A stretch of 64,000 nt of DNA. Origin: Saposhnikovia divaricata (Eukaryota; Streptophyta; Magnoliopsida; Apiales; Apiaceae). Below, piece by piece: positions 21,940 to 33,280 of the stretch; positions within the stretch are counted from its first letter, which is position 1; each line of letters opens with the position of its first letter. The stretch covers positions 8,520,803-8,584,802 of the forward strand of contig CM071599.1 in the NCBI GenBank assembly GCA_036435485.1, written 5' to 3'. Below the pieces are notes generated by a model. The model did no database searches and was not told the origin of the DNA. It saw only the letters and a program-made list of their open reading frames with translations. The position numbers and the translations under genes were made by a program.

Positions 21940-24900
21940 ATTAGTGGTTTTTGTGATTGCAGGGTAATAGGAAAAATATCCTTGTTCTGGACAGTGGATG
22001 CTCAGGACACATGACTGGAAATAAAGCCCTGCTATCAAAATTTGTGAAGGAAGCTGGCCCAAGTGTTTCTTATGGAGATGGCAACAAAGGAAGGACTCTG
22101 GGATATGGCAATATCAATCTTGGGAATGTCATCATTGAATCTGTAGCTCTAGTCTCAGGACTCAAACATAATATGCTAAGTGTGAGTCAAATCCGTGACA
22201 GAGGTTATCATGTGGATTTCATTGAAGAACACTGTGAAGTTATAAGCAAATCTACAGGCAAAGTTGTTCTGAAGGGATACAGGCATGGTAACATTTATGA
22301 AGCCAAGCTTTCAACAAACTCTAAAGGCTCTACAATCTGTCTACTGAGTAGATCATCAATTAAAGAAAGCTGGAACTGGCACAAGAGACTTTCTCATCTA
22401 AATTTCAACAGCATTAATGAGCTAGTGAAGAAAGATCTTGTGAGAGGATTGCCCAAATCAGTTTTTACTCTAGATGGCCTATGTGACTCATGTCAGAAGG
22501 CAAAACAAAGGAAAACTTCATTCAAAAGTAAGACTAAATTCTTAATTCTTGAGCAATATCACTTATTGCATGTTGATTTATTTGGTCCAGTAAATATAAT
22601 GTCTATTGGAAAGAAAAGATATGCGTTGGTTATTGTTGATGAATACACCAGATATACATGGGTGTATTTCATGCACAAGAAAGAGGAAACTGCATCAATC
22701 TTAACAGAGCATGTCAGATAACTGGACAAAGGATCTAAGTATACAGTGAAAATCATAAGAATTGATAATGGCACTGAGTTCAAGAATGCAACCATGGAAG
22801 AATTTTGTAAAGAAAAGGGAATAAAGCAAGAATTCTCTACACCTGGAACTCCACAACAAAATGGAGTAGTAGAGAGAAAGAACAGGACTCTCATAGAAGC
22901 TGCAAGGACCATGCTTGATGAAGCAAAGCTGCCAACTTACTTCTGGGCTGAAGCTGTGCAAGCTGCTTGTTTCACAAAGAATGCTACACTCATAAACAAG
23001 CATGGTAAAACACCATATGAGATGGTGAAAAATAAGAAGCCGAAACTGAAGTACTTTCATGTGTTTGGATGTAAGTGTTTTGTTCTTAAGACTCATCCAG
23101 AACAGCTTTCTAAATTTGATTTAAAAGCTGATAAAGGAATCTTTGTTGGATACCCACTATCCACAAAGCATTCAGGGTCAACAATTTGAGAACAAAAGTG
23201 GTCATGGAATCTATCCATGTGTCTTTTGATGATAAGAAGATAACAGGACTTGAAGATTTTGATGAACATGACCAGCTGAGATTTGAGAATGAAGAAATAA
23301 ATGTTGATCTACAAAATTATGATACTCTTTCAGACTATATTGTTCAATCTATACAAGTAGATTAGACTGCAGCACATGTTGAGGGGGAGCAAGTGAACAA
23401 TGAAAATGAATCCTAATAAAGTGAAGAAACATCAAGGAATGCATCTACTGCTATGATTCATTAAACTCTGAAAGCAACAGCTCAGGGGGAGCATATAATG
23501 ATTTTGGATCTACTAGTCACCACACTCAACACAATCATTAACTTGGGGAATCATCAAGATCAGATCTGCCAAGACAAAGGGTATGGAGTAGAGCGCATCC
23601 CTTTGAACAGATCATTGGTGAACCGGACACGGGTGTACAGACTAGAAGAGCAACATAGAATGAATGCAATTTCATGGGATTTTTATCTCAAATTGAACCT
23701 AAAAAGGTTGATGAAGCTCTTGATGATCTAGATTGGGTAACTGCAATTCAAGAAGAACTCAATCAGAGTGAAAGGCAGAAAGTATGGAAGTTGGTACCAA
23801 GACCAAAAGATAAATCTGTAATTGGCACTAGATGGGTGTTTAGGAATAAACTAGATGAAAATGGTATTGTTACGAGGAACAAGGCTCGATTGGTAGCAAA
23901 GGGTTACTTTCAAGAAGAGGGAATTGATTATGATGAAACCTATGCTCCAGTTGCAAGGCTTGAAGCAATCAGGATGTTCTTATCATTTGCTACACACTCC
24001 AATTTTAAGGTTTTTCAGATGGATGTGAAGAGTGCATTTTTGAACGGAGATCTAGAAGAAGAATTCTATGTTGAACAACCCCCTGGATTCGAAGACAAGG
24101 AATTTGAAGGTTTTGTGTAATTTCTCTTCGAAGCTCTCTGTGGTCTCAAGCAAGCCCCTCGAACATGGTATGATACTCTCTCCAAGTTCTTACTTGAAAA
24201 TGGTTTTATAAGAGGTATCATCGACAAAACTCTCTTTCAAAAAAAGCATAAAAATGATATAATTCTGGTGCAAGTATATGTGGATGATATAATATTTGGT
24301 TCTACTAATGATTTGCTATGCAAGAGATTTGTTAAGCTAATGCAGAGTAAGTACGAGATGAACATGATGGGTGAGTTGTCCTTCTTCCTTGGACTTCAAG
24401 TTATTCAGAAACCTGAAGGTATTTTCATCTGCCAGTCAAAATACATAAAGGATCTTCTGAAGAAGTATAGGATGGAAGAAGCAGCTACTACCAAGACCCC
24501 GATGCCAACTGTTGTCAAGCTTAATCAAGACAAATCTGGTAAGTCTGTTGACATCACGAAGTATCGAGGTATGATAGGCTCTCTCTTGTACTCAACTACT
24601 AGTAGACCAGATATTATGTTCGCAACTTGTTTATGTGCTAGATTCCAGGCTAACCCTAAAGAGTCACATCTTATAGCTGTTAAACGTATTTTCAGATACC
24701 TTAAGGGAACCCCCAATCTTGGGATTTGGTACCCTAAAGGAACAGGTTTTGACCTAGTTGGCTATACAGATTCTGACTTCGCAGGTTGTAAGATTGATCG
24801 GAAAAGTACTTCTGGAAGCTGTCAGTTTCTAGGAAGAAGGTTGGTATCTTGGTACATCAAGAAGCAACACTCAGTATCTACCTCGACAGCCGAAGCAGAA

Positions 24901-25218
24901 TGCATTGCGGCATGTAGTTGTTGTGCTCAGATCCTGTGGATGAGGAATCAATTTCAGGAATATGGACTCATGTTGGACAAAATTCCAATTCTATGCGACA
25001 ACACGAGTGCCATTGCCAACAATCCAGTTCAACATACCAGGACTAAGTACATTGATATCAGGTATCATTTCTTACGAGAGCATGTCATGAATGGAACCGT
25101 GGTATTATATTTTGTTCCCACAGATGAACAAATTGCAGACATCTTTACTAAACCACTGGATGAATCCACTTTCTCCAGGTTAATTGGTGAACTTGGGATG
25201 TTAAATCTGTCTAATTAA
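21940..25218 (+). pseudogene. Ty1/copia pol of Sirevirus C (protease, integrase, RT, RNase H), degenerate
   Basis: Protease is recognised by LDSGCSGHMTG (about 21985). The integrase zinc region has WHKRLSHL and CDSCQKAKQRK, and its core has HVDLFGP, IRIDNGTEFKN and GVVERKN. A stop splits the integrase at 22719-22721, and frame loss follows 23150. The region 23190-23670 between integrase and RT is heavily broken. RT runs from 23674 (WVFRNKLDENG, QMDVKSAFLNG) with a TAA at 24118, then YVDDIIFGS (about 24276-24302). RNase H ends the frame (DSDFAGC, STSTAEAECIAAC, DNTSAI, DIFTKPLD) with a stop at 25218. In the RNase H motif the usual EAEYIAA has become EAECIAA. It is very similar in sequence to the pol of A, so the two are related families. 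Confidence 0.9.
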
Positions 25219-25945
25219 TTTTGGATATTCAATAAACTGCAATTTGTTATAAGTTCACATGTATTTTAAATGTCCATATGTTTAGGACTTGTGAATTTAT
25301 TTGCATCCAGTCCTCATATTATAGTTATCTCTCTATTAATTACCATGTTTATAAATGCTATATTTTATGGTAATTAGTTAGTAAATAATTGTGTTAATTA
25401 TAGCATAATTAAATAAATATTTTATTGACATATATCATTTAATTATATTTTTTTAATTTTATGTCTATTTAATTGTGAGTTTATCTGATTATTGTGGATT
25501 AATTCTTGATTTACTACGTAATTATTTTTAAATCCATAATAATTATAAGTATTAAATATGTGTATATGTGTATAGGCTGATAGGTTTCGGTGATAAGATG
25601 TTTTTCAGCTGACAGGTTTCGGTGATTAAATGTTTTTCGGCTAATTAAGCTGTTAGGTGAGAAATTATTGAGCCGTGTTAGACTTTAAACATATCCTGTC
25701 ACTATCTCACCTAACCCACTAGTCCTTGAAACCTTATAAATGATGAGTTTTTTGTTTATGTTTAACATCATCATTTTTCAGATATACAGAGCATATACAC
25801 ACAATTGCTGAAAATTTCAAGCTTTGACCGGAAAGATCTCACAATCTAGCTGGTGGTTTTTAGATCGGATTTCATATTTTTGCTTTATACATCATCCTTT
25901 ATAAAAAATTAACCCTTGTTTTTGAATTTCTTTAAAGTTTTAAAA
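25219..25945 (+). other. Pol-env spacer of Sirevirus C with a duplicated TTTCGGTGAT module
   Basis: AT-rich non-coding sequence. At 25575-25650 a module of about 36 bp (GGCTGATAGGTTTCGGTGAT...TGTTTTTC) is present twice in tandem. It occupies the same position as the repeat clusters of A and D. No gene seen. Confidence 0.65.
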
Positions 25946-28049
25946 ATGGCATTACAGGGAAGTTTTTCAGTTGCAAAAGTGAATCCTATTTCCATTCAGC
26001 AAATCGAAACCATTTAGGATGAGCAATTTCGGGCCTGGACACAATTTCTGAATGAACATTCATTAATTCGCTATGCTTAAGTTACACCAGTGCAGCTTAA
26101 CTATGATGCATTGCATGAACTATATTGCAGTGCGGCTAACACCTCTGGATAAGACGGGTGTGCATTCACATATCGACTATTTGGTAGGTCGATTAGGGTC
26201 ACTGAACGAGATGTTAATCGAATTCTTCATTTTCCTATGGTAAATCTATTTTCTGATCCTACACCTGAACAGATTGAAATGTTCTTTCATTTTATAAGGT
26301 AACAAGATAGCAATTTCAATATTGGTAATTTTTCTAGAACGTTTCTAACCCAAGACTGAAATTTCTTCTTTCACACTCTTAACCATGTTTTTTCTTCAGA
26401 TAGAACAATCAAGATCGAATACTTAAATTTATTCAAAAAATAGTGTATGCGATCGCCAATAATTTGAGGATTAATTTTGGAAAAATAGTACTTGGTCAAA
26501 TCATTTTAAAGATGAAACATTTGGGAACAAGAGATGTTCGGACTCAAAATGTCAAATGTCTATATCCAAGGTTTCTACAACTAATATTAAATGATTCTTT
26601 GAATGATGAAGATAGGGTATGCTTGGAAAATGGTCAAAAGGTGGAATATTCTTACATGAAGACGCATGTAATTAATTACATAAGTAAAAAAGAACTATAC
26701 AGATGTGCCTACAGTCCTAACTGAATATCTAAAGACTGTCCCACTTCCGTTGTTACCAAGACCAGTGAGAGAAGGTATACGACAAGGTAATATTTCACTC
26801 CCTGCTATTCCAACCTTTGTATTCCCTATTGTGTCACAGGAAAAATAGTTTCTACAGCCCCCAATGGCCATCTTACCCAACCAAGAGAAGGAAATCCCAC
26901 CGACTCTAACACAGGCGAAGAGCCCATTCTACAAATGCAAACACAAACACAATAAACTCCTACACCTCAATTGTCACTTAAACGACCAACCATCAACACT
27001 TTTGAGGGAGAAAGTGCCTCAGCAGCACCACATAAGGAGTTAGTTACATCAGCAGCTCTACCTCATTCTAAAAGAAGTAAACGAAATGAACCCGAGGTAA
27101 CTGCAACTGTTAGTGAAAAATTCTTCCTTGTCAAATAAGTGAAAATGTAAATAAAGATGAATTGATGGGAGCAACTATCTTGAGTTCCATTTTATGGAAC
27201 ATAAGAGTGGTTGATGATCTTTCTAAAGATCAAATGCCTTCACAGGCATCCGAGGTGGAATTACCTACCTCAATAACTGCTGGTGAATCTTCCATTTTAC
27301 GGAAAGATCTATCGGTAGGTGGTTCTTTTATGAACCAAGTGTCTTCATAGACATACGAGGGAAACTTGGGTTTTGTGCCATATAATCGATTCAAGTTTAA
27401 CCTCCCAGAGGGAAAATCTATGGATATCTTTCGAGATTTACCACTCTTTACCAGTGGTCGGCAACTCGCTTCACGCGAGGATGGAAGCTCACGAACTTTC
27501 ATTGCACCATCTGTGACCTCTAAAAAAGGGGTTAGGATGATTTCATTTGCAGGTACACATATCGGTGAAAGCTATGGAGGAGAGTTGAGGGAAACACGAA
27601 CAGAACATGTAAGTGTCACCCAAACCACTAAACCGAGTGAATATAGAGTGTTGAGTGAAACACCTGCAGAACATACGAATGAGCAACCTACTAAACCACA
27701 TGCCCCTGTAACCAGAAAGGAATACAACAGACTCCTTACACAGGTCCAAACAATGGAGAAAGAGTTGCCAAATATCCGTAAGTCCATTGTAGAAATCAAA
27801 AATTTGTAACTTATTCAACATGATGCATTCCAGGTTAAATTAAGTTCCATGGCAGCCCAGTTTAGTCATGCAATTAATTCCTTGACGAAGATAGCTTCGT
27901 CTAATTTCCTAACTCCACATCCTACTAGTCTGAAGGATAACCCAACTGAGGGGGAGAAGGTGGATCGACAAGAAGCTACTAGGCATAATAAGGGCAAGGA
28001 AAAGGTTGTTGACACGGAATTAACTTTATTTTTGGAAAGGAAAAGCTAA
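25946..28049 (+). pseudogene. Sirevirus env-like extra ORF of element C, heavily decayed
   Basis: It starts at ATG 25946 (MALQGSFSVAKVNPISIQQI) and soon hits a stop, then is recoverable in pieces. 26443-26724 keeps the conserved block NLRINFGKIVLGQI with RFLQLILND, which corresponds to ELDINYGRIVLSEI and RFLQMLINDL in element A. 27366-27809 and 27849-28049 are the hydrophilic C-terminal part with a short coil (LLTQVQTMEKELPNIRKSIV). Many stops and frame changes. The match to A's ORF shows it is the same extra gene; its function is unknown. Confidence 0.75.
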
Positions 28050-28267
28050 TGGGAGTATTAGTGCTATGTGGAAAGGAATCAAAGGCAAACTTGAAGATAT
28101 GTTCAGTCTAAAGGAACAATTGTCTTACACTTGGTTAATTTTAGAAATCTGGAAAATGTATATATATGATCCAGAATGCACTTTAATATTATTTTTCTTT
28201 GAACTTTATTTTTTGGTGTATCAGTTGAGTTATCCTCTAGGAATTTGCTTGTCAAACCCTAACAATC

Positions 28268-28280
28268 AAATAGGGGAGAT
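28268..28280 (+). other. Polypurine tract of Sirevirus C
   Basis: AAATAGGGGAGAT directly before the 3' LTR start at 28281. Confidence 0.85.
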
Positions 28281-29467
28281 TGTAAAGCATAATGTAAAGT
28301 AATATGTAATACAGGACATATATAACTCAACTAGGATAAAAGATAAATAATATTAACTCAATACAGGGATCGTGAAATTTGAAGAACAGGCACCGACAAG
28401 GATCAAGTCGCTGAAAGAAGTTCATTAACATGATCAAGCCTCAGTGACAGAATAAGATGTACAGATGATTCAGTTGAAGGGCCAAAAGATTCCATGTATT
28501 TATATTATTTGAAGATACTGCTGCAAGCTAATCAATTGGAATGTAACGAAGGTGTGAAGATCAAAATCAGTGCTAGTCACTTGTGAACCAGACCAGTGCA
28601 CTAAGTGTCAGCACATACGAGAAGGATCAACACATTAATTCACATAAAAATTGCCAAAGCCTATTGACGATCAATGACAGACAGAATATTTCAAGGTATT
28701 GTCAAAAATTAATTTTCTCTGAAAATTAACTAAGTAACAGATTAATTAATTATTTATAATAAATAATTAAATTAATCTGGTACTTGAACTATTTTCTGAG
28801 ATGAATTAATTCAGCAGAATATTTGAAACAGAAGAGAGAAGCCCAAAAGAAGATCCAAAAATAGTAATACTATGCAAAGTTACTATGCATGATTACTATG
28901 CACGGTTACTATGCAAATAGTGGTTACTGTGTAAATAGTGGTTACTGTACAAATAGTAGTTACTATGCAAATAGTGGTTACTATGCAGGTGGGGCCCACA
29001 GAAGAATTTTTTTATCAGACACGGTTTGGTTAGGTGTAATATTGTTACTATGCAGGTGGGGCCCACTTGCAATAGTACAGCATAGTGATTTTCTAAAACC
29101 TATAAATAGGCCTGTTGTATTTCATTTCAAAACACACCTCAACACACAACTCTCTCTTCTCTCTCTTATATCTTCTCTGTGTAAGCTGCTAGACAGTCCA
29201 TCTAGTAGGGAAGCCGGCTTAGCCCGCTTTCGGGAAGTGTTGGGTAAAAGGTCCTCATGCCTAAACTATCCTAGGAGTGTTTGATTTTGTAGCTGATCCA
29301 TAGGATTAGATTGTGTAGCAAACCTCAGGGTTTTATTTTTTAAAAGATATTTCCCAAAAAATTGTGTTATTTCGATTCAGTTTTTTTGATCTCATATCCA
29401 CATCAAAAATCAAAATATTTTTAAATAACGTATTCAACCCCCCTTCTACGTTATTCTGGACCTAACA
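28281..29467 (+). repeat. 3' LTR of Sirevirus C (1,187 bp)
   Basis: Starts TGTAAAGCAT and ends CCTAACA, followed by the TSD AATCA. It matches the 5' LTR, with the largest difference in the 18-bp minisatellite (28866-28990), and carries its own GTGGGGCCCAC pair and TATA box (29101-29108). Confidence 0.93.
28866..28990 (+). repeat. 18-bp minisatellite in 3' LTR of C
   Basis: Same unit family as 19111-19196, with about six units of uneven length (TTACTATGCA-type words). The copy number differs from the 5' LTR. Confidence 0.82.
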
Positions 29468-31323
29468 AATCAAAATTTTTGTACCAATGTCTTGGTGCTT
29501 GCTTAAGTCCGTATAAACTCTTCTTGAGTTTACAAACCATGTGCTCATTCCCTTTCACTTCAAATCCTTCTGGCTGGTGCATGTAGATCTCTTCCTTCAA
29601 ATCTCCATGAAGGAATGCAGTTTTCACATCTAACTGCTCAATCTCAAGATCCATGCTAGCCTCTAATTTGAGAACTGTTCGGATCGATGTCATCTTTACA
29701 ACCAGAGAAAAGATTTTATCGAAATCAATGCCTTGCTTTTGTGCAAATCCTTTAACCACCAAGCGTGCTTTATACTTTACAAGCTTTTCATCATCCCTTT
29801 TTACTTTGAAGACCCATTTGTTCCTCAAAGCCTTCCATCCTCTCAGAAGTGTAGTCAACTCATAAGTTTCATTCTTGTTTAAAGAATCCATCTCCTCCTA
29901 CATTGCTTTCAACCAACAATTACTTTCTTTATGAGTCTTGACTTTCTCAAAGGTCTCGGGCTCCCCCTCATCAGCAATTAAGATATACTCGGATGAAAGA
30001 TATCTTCCTGATGGTCTCCGTTCTCTTGTAGAACACCGTGGATGAGTTTCTTCAGCTTCAAGCTAAGGCAGTAGCTCCCCCTACTCAGCAGCCTCATCAT
30101 CTGCCGCATCATCTCCATCATCTTATAATGTATCTGGATTTCTAGCTTGCCCTGGTTGTTGAGTGCTCCCAAAATTCTCATAATTTTGAGACTCATGGAA
30201 AAACACATCTCTGCTCCTGAATATCTTCTTCGATTCAGGATTCCACCATCGATGCCCGAACTCTGGATCTCCGTAGCCAATGAGAATACACGGAGTTGCT
30301 TTATCTTCAAACTTTGTTCTATGCTCCTTTGGGATGTGTGCAAAAGCCTTTCATCTAAACACCCGCAAGTAGGAATGGGAAACATCCTTTCCTAACCAGA
30401 TCTTCTCTAGAATCTCAAAATTCAGAGGTGCTGATGGAGATCGATTGATCATGTAGCAAGCGATTCTTACAGCTTCCCCCAAAAAGACTTCGGCAATTTA
30501 GACATTTTCAACATGCATCTGACTCGTTCAACAATGGTGCGGTTCATTCTTTCCGCAATGCCATTCTGTTGTGGGGTGCCAGGAACTGTTCTTTCATGCC
30601 GGATACCATGCCTTGCAAGGTACTCTTGAAACTCTTTTGAAGTGTACTCCCCCTCCCGTTGTCACTACGAAGGCACTTCAGTTATTTCCTTGTTGACCTT
30701 TCAACCATGGCGTGAAACTTCTGGAAGTACTCAAACACTTGATCTTTGGATTTGAGTATCTCAACCCATACCTTTCGAGATGCTTCATCAATTAAGGTAA
30801 CAAAGTACCTATTTCCGCCTAAGGACTCCACCTCAAACGGACCACATACATCAGAATAAACTTTTTCTAACATCTCCGACTTTTCCTTCAATTGACTGCT
30901 AAAAGATACTCTATGTTGTTTCTCGAATAAACAATATTCACATGGCTGCAATGCAGTTCTTTTAACAAATGGAATGAGGGATTTCTTTGCTAGAATCTGT
31001 AGCCCTTTCTCGCTCATGTGACCAAGCCTCTTGTGCCACAAACTTGCTGAAGCTTCATCTTCAACTGTATTCAACTCATTTGAACACATCGTCACTTGTG
31101 TCTTGTACAAAGAGCCACAAGTGGAACCTCTTGCAACCACCAACGAACCTGTAGTAAGCTTCCACCTTCCACCATTGAAGGTAATTACGTACCCCTGCTT
31201 GTCTAGTGCCATGCCGGAAATCAAGTTGAGCCGTAAGTCCGGTACATGCCTGACATCTTTCAAAGTCATTGAACAACCCGTGTTTGTCTCAATACAGATG
31301 TCACCAATGCCTGTGATCTTTGA
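29468..31323 (-). pseudogene. Element B pol, integrase and N-terminal RT
   Basis: The integrase frame 31269-30682 has the zinc-binding HHCC region (LWHKRLGHMSEKGLQILAKK, CEYCLFEKQHRVSF) and the first part of the core (VYSDVCGPFEVESLGGNRYF, with the first catalytic Asp). The rest of the integrase (30680-30390) is broken, although a Gln-Asn-Gly and Glu-Arg motif is readable around 30575-30530. Decayed sequence runs to 29900. The RT N-terminus 29891-29468 is open (ARLVVKGFAQKQGIDFDKIF, QLDVKTAFLHGDLKEEIYMH, SLYGLKQAPRHWYKNFD). Element C then interrupts it, and the frame goes on at 18523. Confidence 0.85.
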
Positions 31324-32315
31324 TTAATCTGAGTTACCCATTCTTACAGTACAAAAGTCCCCTGACTTGTACGTCGTAAAGAATTCCTGAGTGGGTGTTA
31401 CATGATACGTTGCTCTAGTATCTATCACCCATTCGACCTTCTGATCATCAACATGTAAGCATTCTTCTTCCCCAAAAGAAAGGATCACAACATCTTTTGT
31501 CATAGCAGCTGTTGTACTTTTCTCGGCATATTTCCCTTGCTGACCATTGTTCTGCTCGCTGAGCCAAGCCCTACAATCCTTTTTGTAATGACCCTTCTTC
31601 TTACAATAGTAGCATTCAACATTGGCTTTAGACTTGCCACTGGAATTACCAAATTTCCTACTTTTACTACATCCTCGGTTTGTCTCCCTGTAGTTGCTTC
31701 TGCCCATGTTCTCAGTAACAAGAGCTTGGGAATCGTGGTTGACTCCCTATACTCTTCTTCTCATGGATTCACTGAGGATACTCTGCTTAATTGATTGCAA
31801 CGTTAGTTGCTCAGTTGGTACAACATTAGTTACTGTCACTACTGCGTATCTCAACGGGATGGTAAAGTATTGATAAGAAATATTGCTAGGAATTTCTGAT
31901 CAAACTCCATCTTTATATTTGATAGCTGATTTAACAACCCTTGGAATTTGCTCATATGCTCTGACATGTTGTTCCCATCCTGGTACCTTATGTTCACCAG
32001 CTAACGAACTAGAAAAGTTACATTTTGTGAACTTTTTTCTTGGAACGTAGACTCTAATGTCTTCCAAAGCATATAAGCATCTTCTTCTTCAGAGACATGA
32101 TGATACTCCAAATTATCAATCCATCGACGAGTAAGACTGATAGTTTTCATGTTCATCTTCTTCCAATCAGCATCAGACTTTGCTTCAGGTTTGACTCCTT
32201 TTAGCTCCACTGGATCAAACAAGTCCTTACTATAAAGCAAATCCTTTATTCTGCTTTTCCACATCGGATAATTTGAAGCTGTTAGGCTTATCATTACACT
32301 GAAAGAATCATCCAT
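31324..32315 (-). pseudogene. Element B gag and protease, degenerate
   Basis: Gag starts at ATG 32315 (MDDSFSVMISLTASNYPMWK), a UBN2-type domain, and loses its frame after 32001. The zinc knuckle CYYCKKKGHYKKDC lies in 31707-31324 (near 31620-31575). The protease follows as WVIDTRATYHVTP, where the active-site Asp-Ser-Gly of the family has become Asp-Thr-Arg, so the site looks dead. The frame stops at 31324. The gag resembles Tnt1/Tork-type elements. Confidence 0.85.
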
Positions 32316-32470
32316 TTCAATTTACCAAAGACTATGGGAATCTCAATTAGAACCACACAAGTTGGCCAGGAAAGTGGATGTGTTTGGGGAGCCTTCCGTA
32401 TTAGTACGGCGCGTTATCAAGTAACCACTGTGCATAAAGCACTTTCCTAGACACCAACAACATGAGCCCC

Positions 32471-32483
32471 AGCTTTGATACCA
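32471..32483 (-). other. Primer-binding site of element B
   Basis: Minus-strand TGGTATCAAAGCT two bases inside the LTR end. Initiator tRNA-Met type. Confidence 0.85.
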
Positions 32484-32485
32484 AC

Positions 32486-33138
32486 TGTTAGGAATTCCCG
32501 TTTCTTGTCTTTGCGTAAATTAAATACAAAAATTATAACAATCAATAATAATAACAGATATTGACAGATGAACACCAAGATTTATACGTGGAAAATCCCC
32601 TTAAGCCAAAGAGGTAAAAACCACGGGACCTGCTCCGAATGTTTCCACTATAATGATAATAATAGTTACAATATCCTCTCTCAAGTTTATGAAGTAACAC
32701 TTGAGGCACAACTGAATAGAAATACAGCGATTCACTACTCCTCCAATACTGGACCGGATAACCTGGACAGAACTATTCCTTTGGTACTTGACCGGATAAC
32801 CTGGAGGATTCCCCTTGTTGTGGTTGTAACGGCTGGACGAACTCCTAATGCTATAGACCCAGATGGCTACAGCCCGACCAAACACTCACACTAACTCACC
32901 CGAAATGAAAGAAGAGAGAAGCACGAGGGCCTCCTATTCTGACCTGCCTGAAACTACCGTAAGGTAAGTTTCCTACTAGACGGACTATCTAGCAGCTATG
33001 ATGGAGAGAAGAGAGTAAGATGTTTTGGTGTAATTTACTAATGAAGGGGGTATATATATGTGATATAAATGTGGTAGGTGTAGTTGGTAGGTGGCAGGTG
33101 GTTGTGAATTGAAAATAAGATTAGTAGACTACCTAACA
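32486..33138 (-). repeat. 5' LTR of element B (653 bp)
   Basis: TG...CA ends (plus strand TGTTAGGAAT to ACCTAACA). The U3 start matches 17317-17429. A TATATATA lies near 33048-33058 on the minus strand, followed downstream by the stem-loop 32995-32973. The right flank AATGT (33139-33143) is one half of the expected target duplication; the other half lies outside the window. Confidence 0.88.
32973..32995 (-). other. Leader stem-loop of element B, shared with Sirevirus C
   Basis: On the minus strand the arms CTGCTAGA and TCTAGTAG enclose the loop TAGTCCG, about 60 bases after the TATA-like run. Nearly identical to the C stem-loops at 19391 and 29186. Confidence 0.7.
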
Positions 33139-33280
33139 AATGTCTACTGCCTAACAGCTGTGGGCCATATGATTGATTTACAGGAATGGCCAGGTCATCT
33201 AACTCAGTGTCTCTTGACGTATTAATCGCCATGGGACTTCGCAATCAAAATATTTATACCCCTCTACCTTTTCTTTTCAG

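Larger units (their letters stand above)
18524..29467 (+). mobile_element. Sirevirus-type Ty1/copia retrotransposon C, complete with TSD AATCA
   Basis: Both LTRs (18524-19672 and 28281-29467) are present, with a PBS after the first and a PPT before the second. The 5-bp duplication AATCA lies at 18519-18523 and 29468-29472. Order: gag with two zinc knuckles, protease, integrase, RT, RNase H, repeat-bearing spacer, decayed env-like ORF. All ORFs carry stops or frameshifts, so it is not autonomous. It landed in the reverse transcriptase of element B in the opposite orientation. Confidence 0.95.
17317..33138 (-). mobile_element. Tork-like Ty1/copia retrotransposon B, split by A and C
   Basis: On the minus strand: complete 5' LTR (33138-32486), PBS, gag, protease, integrase and reverse transcriptase, which is interrupted at 29468/18523 by element C and then resumes. 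RNase H, PPT and the first 113 bp of the 3' LTR follow (17429-17317), where element A cuts it. The rest of the 3' LTR must lie left of the window beyond A. Gag, zinc-knuckle and RT sequences resemble the Tnt1/Tork lineage. It is the oldest layer of this nest and has many stops. Confidence 0.85.
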
